From Hyphomonadaceae bacterium (GTDB taxonomy: Bacteria; Pseudomonadota; Alphaproteobacteria; Caulobacterales; Hyphomonadaceae): a stretch of DNA of 61,334 bases. The notes under the pieces were generated by a model. That model did not search any database, was not told the origin of the DNA, and saw only the letters and a program-made list of their open reading frames with translations. Location of the stretch: the NCBI GenBank assembly GCA_028285145.1, contig JANQQC010000023.1:1-61334 (forward strand), given 5' to 3'. Within the stretch, counting starts at the first letter, position 1, and every line of letters starts with the position of its first letter. This document shows, one piece after another, positions 1-10,758 of this stretch. Both the position numbers and the translations under genes were made by a program.

Positions 1-2
1 AC

Positions 3-166
3 CGCTGCAGCCGCTGGCTATGACGCCCCCGCCGGCGACACGCTATCGGTGCAGCAGTTTCCCTTCGCCGCCGGGGCGAGCGCCCGTCCGGAACCGGCGG
101 AGAAGGGAAACTGCTGAACCGATAGCGTGTCGCCGGCGGCGGCATCATAGCCAGCGGCTGCAGCGA
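3..166. repeat. Long imperfect inverted repeat (fold-back) at the window edge
   Basis: Arm 1 (about 3-74) is the reverse complement of arm 2 (about 94-166) with about four or five mismatches over some 72 bases; the loop is about 19 bases (75-93). Arm 2 is continuous with the FliF-like gene on the minus strand. Arm 1 repeats the same coding stretch in the opposite direction: read on the plus strand it gives almost the same peptide (GYDAPAGDTLSVQQFPF against GYDAAAGDTLSVQQFPF). A near-perfect fold-back exactly at the end of a sequence, with scattered mismatches, is most simply an assembly or read fold-back artefact rather than a biological hairpin. The repeat is directly visible; the artefact reading is inference. 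Confidence 0.9.
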
Positions 167-479
167 TCACCGCCTGAATACGGGCGGGCAGCTCTGCCCC
201 CTCTTCCGGGGTGCGATCGAGCATGACGAGATAATGTGCGGTGCCGTCAGCGCTCTTGCGAAGGCTAACGCGGACCTTGCCGGCTCCGGCGACGGGCTCA
301 AGCAGACCAGCGAGGCGCGCTTCTTCAGGGGATCCTGTGGCCAGCGAGGTAGCATCGGCGGTAAACACCTGCGCGCCGCGCCAGAGACAGAGGCAGGCAG
401 CAATCGCCAAAGCAGACAACAGCAAGGCGCGCGTGGTGGCCGCGCGCCCACTGGTCGTGTCTGTCTCGCCAAATCCCAT
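18..479 (-). CDS. Small FliF/YscJ-like single-span membrane protein (3' end corrupted)
   Basis: One hydrophobic helix (about residues 18-36) is followed by a short domain resembling parts of the flagellar MS-ring protein FliF. 'LLEPVAGAGKVRVSL' matches the FliF 'LLxPIVGAGxVRVxV' segment, and 'AAAGYDAAAGDTLSVQQFPF' matches the FliF 'AVGFxxxRGDxVxVxxxPF' segment. At about 150 residues it is far shorter than FliF (over 500), so it is either a genuine mini-relative or a partial copy. The last 19 or so residues are read through the fold-back repeat and should not be trusted; the true 3' end is probably missing. The ATG at 479 precedes a basic N-terminus. It lies 97 bp downstream of sciP on the same strand, and sciP is known to sit near the fliF region in Caulobacter, which supports a flagellar link. 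Confidence 0.6.
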   Translation of the reverse strand: MGFGETDTTSGRAATTRALLLSALAIAACLCLWRGAQVFTADATSLATGSPEEARLAGLLEPVAGAGKVRVSLRKSADGTAHYLVMLDRTPEEGAELPARIQAVIAAAAGYDAAAGDTLSVQQFPFSAGSGRALAPAAKGNCCTDSVSPAGAS

Positions 480-499
480 CGTGCCGCCCGGACCGTTAC

Positions 500-560
500 G
501 CTCTGAAAAACAGAGCTTTAACGACCATTAAGGCGGCGGATGTAAACGGCGCTTTAACGA
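500..560 (-). promoter_or_regulatory. Putative control region between sciP and the FliF-like gene
   Basis: This intergenic stretch holds a perfect hairpin, GCTCTG-AAAAA-CAGAGC (500-516), about 20 bases upstream of the FliF-like ATG. It also holds three TTAA boxes (518-521, 528-531, 554-557). The 10-mer GCTTTAACGA occurs twice as a direct repeat (515-524 and 551-560). TTAA half-sites are what the cell-cycle regulator CtrA binds (consensus TTAA-N7-TTAA), but the closest pair here has a 6-base spacer, so a CtrA box is only suggested. The hairpin has no T-run on the minus-strand side and is therefore a poor terminator for sciP. Confidence 0.35.
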
Positions 561-576
561 TGTGCGCCGCCGGGCC

Positions 577-846
577 TTAGCGGTATTGCTGGACCCGTGT
601 TGCGCGCAGGCCTTTTGCGCCGTGGCGCGTGTAAAGACGGCGCCAGCCGGTAAATTCCTCATCGGAAAGATTATAGCGCTTGCGGGCCGCTTCCTCAGTG
701 AGGAGTCCACCTTCAACCGCGGCCACAACTTCCGCCTTGCGGCGCGTGACCCAGCGGGAAATGTTCGGAGGCGGCAAATCCTCCATGGTCAGCGGTCGGC
801 CGTTCGGGCCTTCGACACTAAGCGTTCGAGCGTTGTGCTTCTGCAT
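577..846 (-). CDS. sciP: SciP, CtrA-inhibiting cell-cycle regulator (DUF1153)
   Basis: 89 residues, the usual length of this family. The signature 'LTMEDLPPPNISRWVTRRKA' followed by 'EVVAAVEGGLLTEEAARKRY' and the C-terminal 'GLRATRVQQYR' matches Caulobacter SciP very closely. SciP is a small helix-turn-helix protein that in swarmer cells binds CtrA and/or DNA and blocks CtrA from recruiting RNA polymerase, so restricting flagellar and cell-cycle genes. The ATG at 846 is preceded by GGTGGA at a suitable distance. It is followed on the same strand by the FliF-like gene and separated from mnmA by 177 bp that should hold its promoter; I could not pick out a convincing -35/-10 pair there. This gene is the strongest single marker for the Caulobacterales-like affiliation. 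Confidence 0.93.
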   Translation of the reverse strand: MQKHNARTLSVEGPNGRPLTMEDLPPPNISRWVTRRKAEVVAAVEGGLLTEEAARKRYNLSDEEFTGWRRLYTRHGAKGLRATRVQQYR

Positions 847-1001
847 TCTAGTCCACCATCGTCTGTCAAATCTGGACGAGCCGCGTTCTGCGACCCTGAG
901 ACAGAGGATAGAGACCGGGTTTTAAGACCACGCTTTGTGCGAACCGGTAGTTTGTAAGCGCCCGTTCAGACCTCGTTTGGAAACCTGTGCCGGATTGGGC
1001 C

Positions 1002-1021
1002 AAACCGGCCAAATACGCCGG
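1002..1021 (-). terminator. Weak possible terminator after mnmA
   Basis: Immediately after the mnmA stop the minus strand reads CCGGC-GTATTTG-GCCGG followed by TTT. The stem is only five pairs and the T-run only three, so it could be a weak terminator or chance. Confidence 0.3.
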
Positions 1022-1023
1022 AT

Positions 1024-2208
1024 TCAGGGCGATTCAGATTGCAAAGCGCTAATGGTGTCCTGAATGAACCCGCCTCCAAGCACACGGGAACCGCCACCTG
1101 AATCGTATAGGACGCAGGCTTGGCCTTTCGCAACGCCTTCTTCAGGATCGTCGAAGAAAACAGCTGGCTCGGTCCCGGAAAAACCCAGCTTTGCCGGGGT
1201 TGGCTCCCGTGTGGACCGCACGCGTGCAAGCACAGGCGCACCAGCCTCGCAAGCCGCTTCCAGCGAGCCTTCTCCGAGCCAGTTCAGCTCTTCCATCATT
1301 AGGCCGCCCGTCATCAGCGCTTCCCGCGGCCCGACAATCACCCGCCGGTTGGCGGCGTCGATGCGCACAACGAAAAGCGGCTCGCCCGTCGCCACGCCGA
1401 GGCCCCGCCGTTGACCAACGGTGTAATGGATCACGCCCTGATGCTCGCCGAGCACACGGCCGTCGAGATGGACGATTTCACCCGTGCGGCCCGCACCGGG
1501 GCGCAGTTTTTCGACAACTTTCGCGTAAGAGCCTTCCGGCACGAAGCAAATGTCCTGGCTATCGGGCTTGGCCGCAACCGGGAGATCATACTTCTCAGCC
1601 AGCGCGCGCACCTCGCTCTTGGGGAGACCGCCCAGCGGGAAGCGCAGGAAATCGAGCTGTTCCCGCGTCGTGGCAAACAGGAAATAGGATTGATCCCGTG
1701 AGGCATCTGCGGCGCGGTGAAGCTCGGCAGTGCCTGTTCCCTCTTCCCGGCGGATGTAATGGCCTGTGGCGAGGCAGTCAGCGCCAAGGTCTTTCGCCGT
1801 CGCCAGAAGATCTGAGAACTTCACAGTTTGATTGCAGCGAATGCAAGGGATCGGTGTCGAGCCTGCCAGATAGGTATCGGCGAAGTCTTCCATGACCTGC
1901 TCGCGAAACCGGGACTCGTAGTCCAGCACGTAATGCGGCACGCCGATCTGATCGGCGACGTTGCGGGCGTCGTGAATGTCCTGCCCGGCACAGCACGCAC
2001 CTTTCTTCTCGATGGCCGCGCCATGATCGTAGAGCTGAAGCGTGATCCCGACCACATCATAGCCTTCCTCGGCCAGCATGGCCGCGACCACGGAGGAGTC
2101 GACGCCGCCTGACATGGCGACCACAACCCGCGTGTCGGCGGGTGCCTTGTCAAAACCAAGAGAATTGAGCCCATCGGCGCACGGCCCGGGCATATGTGTC
2201 GTCGTCAT
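1024..2208 (-). CDS. mnmA: MnmA, tRNA-specific 2-thiouridylase
   Basis: Catalyses the ATP-dependent 2-thiolation of uridine 34 in Lys, Glu and Gln tRNAs, taking sulfur from a persulfide relay. The N-terminal PP-loop motif SGGVDSS is at residues 33-39. The two catalytic cysteines fall in 'IPCIRCNQ' (Cys125) and 'DSQDICFV' (Cys221). A C-terminal beta-barrel follows, with '[11 protein letters not shown]' at its start. The length of 394 residues is typical for alphaproteobacteria. I chose ATG 2208 because GGAGAGA lies just upstream; an in-frame TTG at 2220 would add four residues. It is separated from the upstream GT-C gene by an intrinsic terminator, so it is probably transcribed alone. Confidence 0.95.
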   Translation of the reverse strand: MTTTHMPGPCADGLNSLGFDKAPADTRVVVAMSGGVDSSVVAAMLAEEGYDVVGITLQLYDHGAAIEKKGACCAGQDIHDARNVADQIGVPHYVLDYESRFREQVMEDFADTYLAGSTPIPCIRCNQTVKFSDLLATAKDLGADCLATGHYIRREEGTGTAELHRAADASRDQSYFLFATTREQLDFLRFPLGGLPKSEVRALAEKYDLPVAAKPDSQDICFVPEGSYAKVVEKLRPGAGRTGEIVHLDGRVLGEHQGVIHYTVGQRRGLGVATGEPLFVVRIDAANRRVIVGPREALMTGGLMMEELNWLGEGSLEAACEAGAPVLARVRSTREPTPAKLGFSGTEPAVFFDDPEEGVAKGQACVLYDSGGGSRVLGGGFIQDTISALQSESP

Positions 2209-2278
2209 CGGTCTCTCCAACCGGGGTCAAGGCCCGGCGCAGATGTGAATATGTCGGTGCGATATAGCGACAGAGCAC

Positions 2279-2296
2279 AAAAAGCGCCAGCGGCGC
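2279..2296 (-). terminator. Intrinsic terminator after the GT-C gene
   Basis: Two bases beyond the TGA of the upstream gene the minus strand has stem GCGCC / GGCGC with a 3-base loop, followed directly by TTTTT. The short GC stem plus T5 fits a rho-independent terminator that isolates the glycosyltransferase gene from mnmA. Confidence 0.65.
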
Positions 2297-2298
2297 GG

Positions 2299-4065
2299 TC
2301 AGTCCGGCTCAGCTATACGGTAGAGCTGGAGCGGTTCGAGACCCTGCAAATCGACGGGCGCAAGCCATTCAGGAGGCTGGCCGCTCTGCAGGTCTGCGGA
2401 GAAGCCTTCCGGGGATCGCTCAGCGAGACCTGCCACCTTCTCGGCACCGGGACAGGCCAGCACATACTCAGCCCCAACCTCATTGAGGCGCACCCGAGCC
2501 TGATCGGACGACCCGAGATAGATTGTCAGCGTACGCTCTATCCCCTTTAGATTGCGGTGATAGGGCGCTGACAGGATCGAGTGATGAGTGTGCGCGAGAA
2601 TGGGTGGTCCGAGATCGATCTGCGAGAAGATGAGAGACGCCTCGACATCGCGTAGCGGCGCATACAGGGCAGGATCGAAACATAGCGCGCGCGAGACACC
2701 AGCAGAGTCGTTGTCCTCTGGCGATGCGGCCAACGCGCCAATCCTCGACCATGTGACCGGCGACAGCGCGACAGCGGCCGCTGCCAGCATAAGCAGCGGC
2801 GGTACACCGCGCGCATCCCACCAGCGGCTGAACAGATAACCAATGGCCGCGCCGCCAGCAGCGCTCGCCAGAATATGCGTCATTGTCAGCGCCCGGATCT
2901 GCCAGCTCGTCAGGGCAATCCCGACTACGAGCAGGGCCGACAGCACCGTCCATGAAAGGCGCGACTGATCCTCAGCGCGGAGCCGCATCCAAAATGCGGC
3001 GACCAACGCCGCGATAGCAACGCCGAAGCCAGCAATCGTCACATCGGGGGACGCCTGCCAAAGCGCGGGGAGAGACCGCGCCTCTCCAACGCGCGACAGC
3101 CACATCTCATTCATCAGCTCACTGACGTCACGATAAGGCGATCCGAAGCAGGCGGGCGCAACGATCCAGACCACAGCAATCACCAAGACACCCAGCGCGG
3201 CGCCGCCAAGCAGCCGGGTCTGCCAACTCGCCATCGCGCCGCCGAAGACACCGAAGGTGGCCAAGCCTGCCCCGCCAATCACGAGCGCGCTCATATGGCC
3301 CTGTCCAAATGCATCGCATACCGCGCGAACCGAACCCATGCCGGGAGCGTCGAGCACATAAAGGATCGTCCCGAAAACGACGAGGCCAGCCCCGAATGCA
3401 GCAAGCCGCGGCGCTTCCAGATGCCCTCTAACGACCCAGAGCAGGCCAAAAGCCGCAATAAGGACAGCGGTAAACGGCAGGCTCTCAACAGCAATGCTGA
3501 GCGCTACGCAAAGAGCGCCCGCAGCCACCAAGCCCGATCGCGGGCTGGCATCGCGATTCATCAACGCGTTCACGGCGGTGAGCAGAAGGAGCGCGATGAG
3601 GCCATGATGATCGATGCGTCCGGGAAGGTATTGAAGGGATGACGCGCTCGTGCCGAACAGGAAGAAAGCGGCGATGATCCCACCCCGGCCGCCGCCGATG
3701 CGCCTGACGGTCACGGCCAACGTCGCGAGGATTGCTGACAAAAGCATCAGTGGCCAGACGATTGCCGCAAGACGCTCCGCTGTCCCACGGTCAGTAAACA
3801 CGTCGAAAGGAAGAATCAGCCCACCGATAAAAGCATCCGGGACACGCGACCAGTGCATCGCGCCGCCCTCCGGGGTCAGAAAGCGTGACTGGTTTACATT
3901 GAACCAGTCCTGCCCGGCGAGCAGATCCCGAACCTGCTGCATGCGCATGTAATCGTCCTGCGCGACAAGGCCGCCCTGCCAGACCGAACCAAGCTTTGCG
4001 GCCATCAGGGCAACCATTGCGATGCCTGCAGCCCAGACCAGCCGGTCCTGAAGCGCCTTGCCCAT
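2299..4065 (-). CDS. Multi-pass GT-C membrane glycosyltransferase, oligosaccharyltransferase-like
   Basis: 588 residues with about 11-13 hydrophobic helices and a soluble C-terminal domain of about 130 residues. After the first helix a periplasmic loop carries 'QDDYMRMQQVRDLL' and 'GGAMHWSRVPD', and a second loop carries 'LPGRIDHHGL'. These positions correspond to the acidic metal/substrate motifs of GT-C enzymes, most like the STT3/PglB (GT66) type, which transfer sugars from polyprenyl carriers on the periplasmic side. The exact substrate cannot be told. It is divergent from a polyprenyl-phosphate sugar synthase-like GT2 gene starting 88 bp away, a natural donor-supply partner. ATG 4065 was chosen because GAGGA precedes it; an upstream in-frame TTG also exists. 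Alternatively it could be a lipid or glycan transferase of the GT39/GT83 type. Confidence 0.6.
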   Translation of the reverse strand: MGKALQDRLVWAAGIAMVALMAAKLGSVWQGGLVAQDDYMRMQQVRDLLAGQDWFNVNQSRFLTPEGGAMHWSRVPDAFIGGLILPFDVFTDRGTAERLAAIVWPLMLLSAILATLAVTVRRIGGGRGGIIAAFFLFGTSASSLQYLPGRIDHHGLIALLLLTAVNALMNRDASPRSGLVAAGALCVALSIAVESLPFTAVLIAAFGLLWVVRGHLEAPRLAAFGAGLVVFGTILYVLDAPGMGSVRAVCDAFGQGHMSALVIGGAGLATFGVFGGAMASWQTRLLGGAALGVLVIAVVWIVAPACFGSPYRDVSELMNEMWLSRVGEARSLPALWQASPDVTIAGFGVAIAALVAAFWMRLRAEDQSRLSWTVLSALLVVGIALTSWQIRALTMTHILASAAGGAAIGYLFSRWWDARGVPPLLMLAAAAVALSPVTWSRIGALAASPEDNDSAGVSRALCFDPALYAPLRDVEASLIFSQIDLGPPILAHTHHSILSAPYHRNLKGIERTLTIYLGSSDQARVRLNEVGAEYVLACPGAEKVAGLAERSPEGFSADLQSGQPPEWLAPVDLQGLEPLQLYRIAEPD

Positions 4066-4153
4066 GTCTGCATTCCTCAAGCATTGCGCCCGTTACAGAC
4101 GCTTAAGACTGTTGGGGTAGTGACACGGGCAAGTTACCAAAAGGCTTCGTCAG

Positions 4154-5164
4154 ATGACCTCACCGGCCTCCAACACAGAAACACCGCTGCGAATTGCGGT
4201 GACTCTCCCCTGCTACAATGAGGTGGCGACGATTGGTCAGGTGGTTGCCGACTTCCGCGCGGCACTGCCGCAGGCGGAGATTTATGTCTTCGACAACAAC
4301 TCCTCCGATGGTACGGCGCAGGTCGCGGCCGAAGCCGGCGCAATCGTCCGTACGGAAACTAGGCAGGGTAAGGGCCATGTCGTCCGGCGCATCTTCGCCG
4401 ATGTCGAGGCAGACATCTATGTCATGGCGGATGGAGACGGCACTTATGATGCCTCAATTGCCCCAGTGCTAGTTGAGCTGATGCAAAAGAACATGGTCGA
4501 TATGGTGGTCGGCACGCGCGCCGGCGTGACCGAAGATGCCGGGCGCGGGGGTCACGCTTTTGGCAACAGGATTTTCAACCGGCTCTACCAGTTCATGTTT
4601 GGGCGGGACTTCACCGATATCTTTTCGGGCTATCGTGTTTTTTCCCGGCGCTTCGCCAAGAGCTTCCCGGCAACGTCAGGCGGATTTGAAATCGAGACTG
4701 AGATGTCTGTGCATGCCAGCCAGATTGGCATGGCCGTTCTTGAGCGCCCGACCCGCTATGGCGTCCGGCCGGAAGACTCAGAATCGAAACTGCGCACCTT
4801 CCGAGACGGTTTCCGGATCCTTGGCATGTTTGCCCTACTGGCGAAGGAAACCCGCCCCGCCGCCTTCTTTGGCGCGATCGGTACTGCCTTGCTGGCACTG
4901 GCGATGATCCTATCCGTGCCGATCGCCCTCACCTATTTCGAGACCGGGCTGGTGCCCCGGTACCCTACGCTGATCCTCGTGACGGGAATGGCCGTCGTCG
5001 CAGCCATTTTTGCTGTGTGCGGATTGATCCTGGACAGCCTCGCCCGGGCGCGGATCGAACAGAAACGGTCTGTGTTCCTGTCCTATCCGGCCGTGGGCGA
5101 ATACTCCCTGATGCGCCGCCGGGTCGAGGATGGGTCTCCGCATCAGGTCACGACGCTGCGCTAG
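4154..5164 (+). CDS. Family 2 glycosyltransferase, dolichyl-phosphate-mannose-synthase-like, with membrane tail
   Basis: The N-terminal GT-A domain (about residues 10-230) contains 'VTLPCYNEVATIGQVV', 'VFDNNSSDGT' and the metal-binding 'MADGDGTYD', plus 'DIFSGYRVFSRRF', the DPM1-type acceptor loop. Two hydrophobic helices follow (about 235-260 and 270-295) and a basic tail. Enzymes of this type transfer a sugar from a nucleotide donor to polyprenyl phosphate on the cytoplasmic face. This makes the lipid-linked sugars that GT-C enzymes consume. The divergent GT-C neighbour (2299-4065) therefore suggests a two-step pathway; that link is inference. The stop is three bases from the converging clpB stop. 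Confidence 0.8.
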   Translation: MTSPASNTETPLRIAVTLPCYNEVATIGQVVADFRAALPQAEIYVFDNNSSDGTAQVAAEAGAIVRTETRQGKGHVVRRIFADVEADIYVMADGDGTYDASIAPVLVELMQKNMVDMVVGTRAGVTEDAGRGGHAFGNRIFNRLYQFMFGRDFTDIFSGYRVFSRRFAKSFPATSGGFEIETEMSVHASQIGMAVLERPTRYGVRPEDSESKLRTFRDGFRILGMFALLAKETRPAAFFGAIGTALLALAMILSVPIALTYFETGLVPRYPTLILVTGMAVVAAIFAVCGLILDSLARARIEQKRSVFLSYPAVGEYSLMRRRVEDGSPHQVTTLR

Positions 5165-5167
5165 CGA

Positions 5168-7789
<2,622 letters not shown>

Positions 7790-7889
7790 CTCGCATCCCC
7801 TTTCAAAGGCGGTTCCGTCGACGCCCGCCGGAGGTCCGCACGAGCCATTGAAACGCCCCGCTCAGCGGCGGCGTTCCGTTACAAAATCC

Positions 7890-7918
7890 ATGTGGGGATC
7901 GGCGCTGGATCGTGCAAG
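7890..7918 (-). promoter_or_regulatory. Putative heat-shock (sigma-32/RpoH) promoter for clpB
   Basis: On the minus strand a CTTG -35 element (7918-7915) is followed after exactly 17 bases by CCCCACAT (7897-7890). RpoH promoters have the form CTTGAA-N13-15-CCCCATNT, equivalent to CTTG plus 15-17 bases before the -10. Transcription would begin near 7883, leaving a leader of about 95 bases before the clpB ATG. The match in sequence, spacing and target gene is good; the -35 lacks the AA after CTTG. Confidence 0.65.
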
Positions 7919-7929
7919 CATTGCTGATG

Positions 7930-9327
7930 TCAGACGGCCGCGCTGACCTTTGTGTCGCGCTGTTTTGACAACGGGCGCACCTTGGACTCGAGGAACTCAT
8001 AGACCAGGGACGCGATGTCCTTGCCGGTTGTGGTTTCGATACCCTGCAGGCCGGGTGAGGAATTGACCTCGAGCACTTTCGGGCCATCGGAGGTCTGGAG
8101 AATATCCACACCGGCAACGGCAAGATCGAGCGTGCGGGCGGCGCGGCGCGCGGTGGCACGCTCTTCCTTTGACAGACGAACCTTTTCGGCTGTGCCACCG
8201 CGATGGAGATTTGACCGGAATTCGCCTTCGGCGGCCCGTCGGCGGATCGCACCAACCACTTTACCACCGATCACGAAGCACCGCGTATCCGCGCCGGCGG
8301 CCTCACCGACGAATTCCTGCACGAGGAAATTCGCGTCCAGCCCGCGAAATGCATCGACAAGGCTTTCGGCCGCCTTGCGCGTTTCAGCGAGGACGACACC
8401 GCGCCCCTGCGTTGATTGAAGCAACTTCACGACAACGGGCGCACCGCCTGCCAGTTCGATGAGGTCTTTTGTGTCCTTCGGCGAGTTGGCAAAGGTGGTG
8501 ATCGGCATGCCGATATTTGCCCTCGCCAGCAGCTGATGGGCGAGCAGCTTGTCGCGCGATGCGTTGATGCCGACCGGGGTGTTCAGACAATAAGCCCCGG
8601 TGCTTGCGAACTGGCGCAAGATCGCTGTTCCGTAGGACGTCATCGTCGCACCGATCCGGGGAATGACGGCGTCATAGTAAGGCAGGATGCGCCCGTCATA
8701 GTGGACTTCAGGACTCAGGCCGCCGATCCGCATGTAACAGCGGCTGGTATCGATGAGTTCGACAACATGCCCCCTCGCCTCGCCCGCCTCCACCAGACGG
8801 CGGCTGGAATAGTTGTTCGGCTCGCGTGTCAGCAGAGCGATCCGCAGGGGCCGCCTCACCGGCCGCTGACGGGGCAGTTTGTCGTAAGCGGTAAAGGAGA
8901 GCTGTGCCTGCGCGAAGGAGACGTTCGGATCAACGATCATGTCTTCTTCGATGGCCCGCCGGCCGAGCAGCATGCGGTAGCTCATATTCTCGCGATTAGT
9001 CAGCGAGATCTCGATGGGCCAGCGTCGCCCGCCCATCTCAGCCTCGGTCTGAATGACATAGCGCAGCTCAGCTTCGCCGTTTGAACTTGTCACGTCCCGG
9101 CGGTCCACGACCTTTGCCGAACAGGTGAGCTCCAGCGATGGATTGTCCGGATCGGGCTGGATCAGGAAGCGGACCTGCAGATTGCTGGTGCCACCGAAGA
9201 TTTCGATGTCCTGCGCGTGCAGCGCAGAGGTGCGCGCGCCAGTATCAACCTTGGCCTTGATGGCCGGCAGGCCGAGGCCCGGCAAAGCCAGCCACTCCTC
9301 CCAGCCCAATGTAAAGGGATTGCTCAT
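7930..9327 (-). CDS. RimB-like retropepsin domain fused to RimK-like ATP-grasp ligase
   Basis: Two domains in 465 residues. Residues 1-140 are the PF05618-type ('ATP-dependent zinc protease'/RimB) fold with the aspartyl-protease-like motif '[13 protein letters not shown]' (DTGA at 28-31) and 'RMLLGRRAI'. Residues 160-450 are an ATP-grasp ligase of the RimK/LysX type: '[14 protein letters not shown]', '[19 protein letters not shown]', 'FLVQEFV', and the metal-binding '[14 protein letters not shown]'. RimK adds glutamates to the C-terminus of ribosomal protein S6 and RimB is the protease that trims such tails; here both activities may sit in one chain. ATG 9327 has GGAG seven bases upstream; an ATG at 9342 and a start at 9381 are weaker. 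It is tandem with clpB but separated from it by a promoter. Confidence 0.8.
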   Translation of the reverse strand: MSNPFTLGWEEWLALPGLGLPAIKAKVDTGARTSALHAQDIEIFGGTSNLQVRFLIQPDPDNPSLELTCSAKVVDRRDVTSSNGEAELRYVIQTEAEMGGRRWPIEISLTNRENMSYRMLLGRRAIEEDMIVDPNVSFAQAQLSFTAYDKLPRQRPVRRPLRIALLTREPNNYSSRRLVEAGEARGHVVELIDTSRCYMRIGGLSPEVHYDGRILPYYDAVIPRIGATMTSYGTAILRQFASTGAYCLNTPVGINASRDKLLAHQLLARANIGMPITTFANSPKDTKDLIELAGGAPVVVKLLQSTQGRGVVLAETRKAAESLVDAFRGLDANFLVQEFVGEAAGADTRCFVIGGKVVGAIRRRAAEGEFRSNLHRGGTAEKVRLSKEERATARRAARTLDLAVAGVDILQTSDGPKVLEVNSSPGLQGIETTTGKDIASLVYEFLESKVRPLSKQRDTKVSAAV

Positions 9328-9456
9328 ACCGCGCTCCGTCATCCGAGCTTTCGCAGTGGCCCGCCGGCGGCCCGAATTCAAGCTCGTTTGTCTGGCTTGT
9401 TCGGGGGTCAGACGGGGCCTAGGCTGGCGCTCTTACAATCAGTTGAGGACCAAGCC

Positions 9457-10758
9457 ATGGCCAGAGCCATCATTGAGAAAGCGACCGGCGCATTCGCCGC
9501 CGCCCTTCTGGTCTGCGCGCCGGCACTTGCCGAGACAGTTTTCAATAATGTCACCGTTCTGGCGATGGACGGCTCGGAGGCGGCTGAAGGCCAGAGCGTC
9601 GTCATTGATGGCGACCGGATCATCTCGATAACGCCCGCCAGTGAGCTGACACCATCCGAGGATGCGACGGTCATTGATGGCGAGGGCCGCTATCTCATCC
9701 CTGGTCTTGGCGAGATGCATGGTCATATACCACCCGTGCTCGACGGCGAGCAGGCCGTGAACGACATTCTGTTTCTCTATCTCTCCAATGGCGTGACGAC
9801 GGTGCGCGGCATGCTGGGGTCACCGGGTCAGTTGAAGCTTCGCGAAGAAGCGCTGTCGGTCGATCGGGTGTCTCCGACGCTTTACCTTGCCGGGCCGAGT
9901 TTCAACGGAAACAGCATTCGCTCGCCCACACAGGCCACGGCACGCGTCGAGCAGCAGGTGGAGGAAGGCTGGGATTTGCTGAAAGTCCATCCGGGCCTGA
10001 CGCTGGACGAGTACGACGCTATGGCCGAACGGGCGACCGAACTCGGGATAGACTTCGCCGGTCATGTCCCAGCCGATGTCGGGCTTGTCCGCGCGCTGGA
10101 AGCGGGCCAGCGTACGCTGGACCATCTTGATGGCCTGATCATTTACCTGGGCGGTGAGACCAAAGCCATTTCCGAGGAAGACATGCGCGCCGCAGCCCGG
10201 CTCACACGAGAGGCCGGAACCGGCGTCGTGCCGACATCCGCGCTCTGGATCACTCTGTTGCAGGCCGCGGACCGCGAAACGCTGTTCTCCGTGCCGGGGC
10301 TTGAGTACATGCCTGCCAATACGGTCGCGAGTTGGCGCAGCCGCTATGATGCAGGCAGCGGCGCACCGCAGAACATGCATGTCGAAAATCGCCGGCGGCT
10401 TCTGAAAATCCTGCACGAAGAGGGCGTCGAAGTGCTCTTTGGTACGGACGCGCCACAAGTCTTCAGCGTGCCGGGCTTTTCCATCCATCTCGAGATTGAA
10501 GAGATGAAAGCGTCCGGGCTCAGCAACGCAGATATCCTCACCAGCGCCACCTCGGCTATCGGCGCTCATTTCGCCGATGAGGACACGTTCGGCGTTATCG
10601 CGCCCGGTGCCCGCGCGGACCTCGTCCTTCTCGACGGCAACCCGATGGAAGACCTCGCGGCGCTGAAGGAGCCGGCAGGCGTGATGTATCGCGGGAACTG
10701 GCTGTCACGGGAGATGATCGAGCAGGAACTCTCAGAAATTGCCGAGCGCGCCCGCTAG
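9457..10758 (+). CDS. Secreted metal-dependent amidohydrolase (imidazolonepropionase-like)
   Basis: 433 residues beginning with a clear signal peptide (AAALLVCAPALA, cleavage near residue 25), so probably periplasmic. The amidohydrolase-superfamily pattern is intact: the HxH pair in 'GLGEMHGHIPP', a candidate bridging lysine in 'LLKVHPGLT', histidines in 'FAGHVPADV' and 'LDHLDGL', and the catalytic aspartate in 'VLFGTDAPQVFS'. The usual 'ARADLVLLDGNPMEDL' C-terminal strand motif closes the fold. Substrate is unknown; relatives include prolidase- and imidazolonepropionase-like enzymes. ATG 9457 was preferred over upstream in-frame starts because it is preceded by TTGAGGA and begins the signal peptide. 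Its TAG overlaps that of the converging TetR gene in CTAG. Confidence 0.8.
   Translation: MARAIIEKATGAFAAALLVCAPALAETVFNNVTVLAMDGSEAAEGQSVVIDGDRIISITPASELTPSEDATVIDGEGRYLIPGLGEMHGHIPPVLDGEQAVNDILFLYLSNGVTTVRGMLGSPGQLKLREEALSVDRVSPTLYLAGPSFNGNSIRSPTQATARVEQQVEEGWDLLKVHPGLTLDEYDAMAERATELGIDFAGHVPADVGLVRALEAGQRTLDHLDGLIIYLGGETKAISEEDMRAAARLTREAGTGVVPTSALWITLLQAADRETLFSVPGLEYMPANTVASWRSRYDAGSGAPQNMHVENRRRLLKILHEEGVEVLFGTDAPQVFSVPGFSIHLEIEEMKASGLSNADILTSATSAIGAHFADEDTFGVIAPGARADLVLLDGNPMEDLAALKEPAGVMYRGNWLSREMIEQELSEIAERAR

Noticed and set aside
500-516. Hairpin GCTCTG-A5-CAGAGC as a sciP terminator
   Set aside because: No T-run on the minus-strand side; kept only as a possible regulatory hairpin.
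518-531. CtrA box TTAA-N-TTAA
   Set aside because: The spacer is 6 bases, not the consensus 7, so it is not called a CtrA site.
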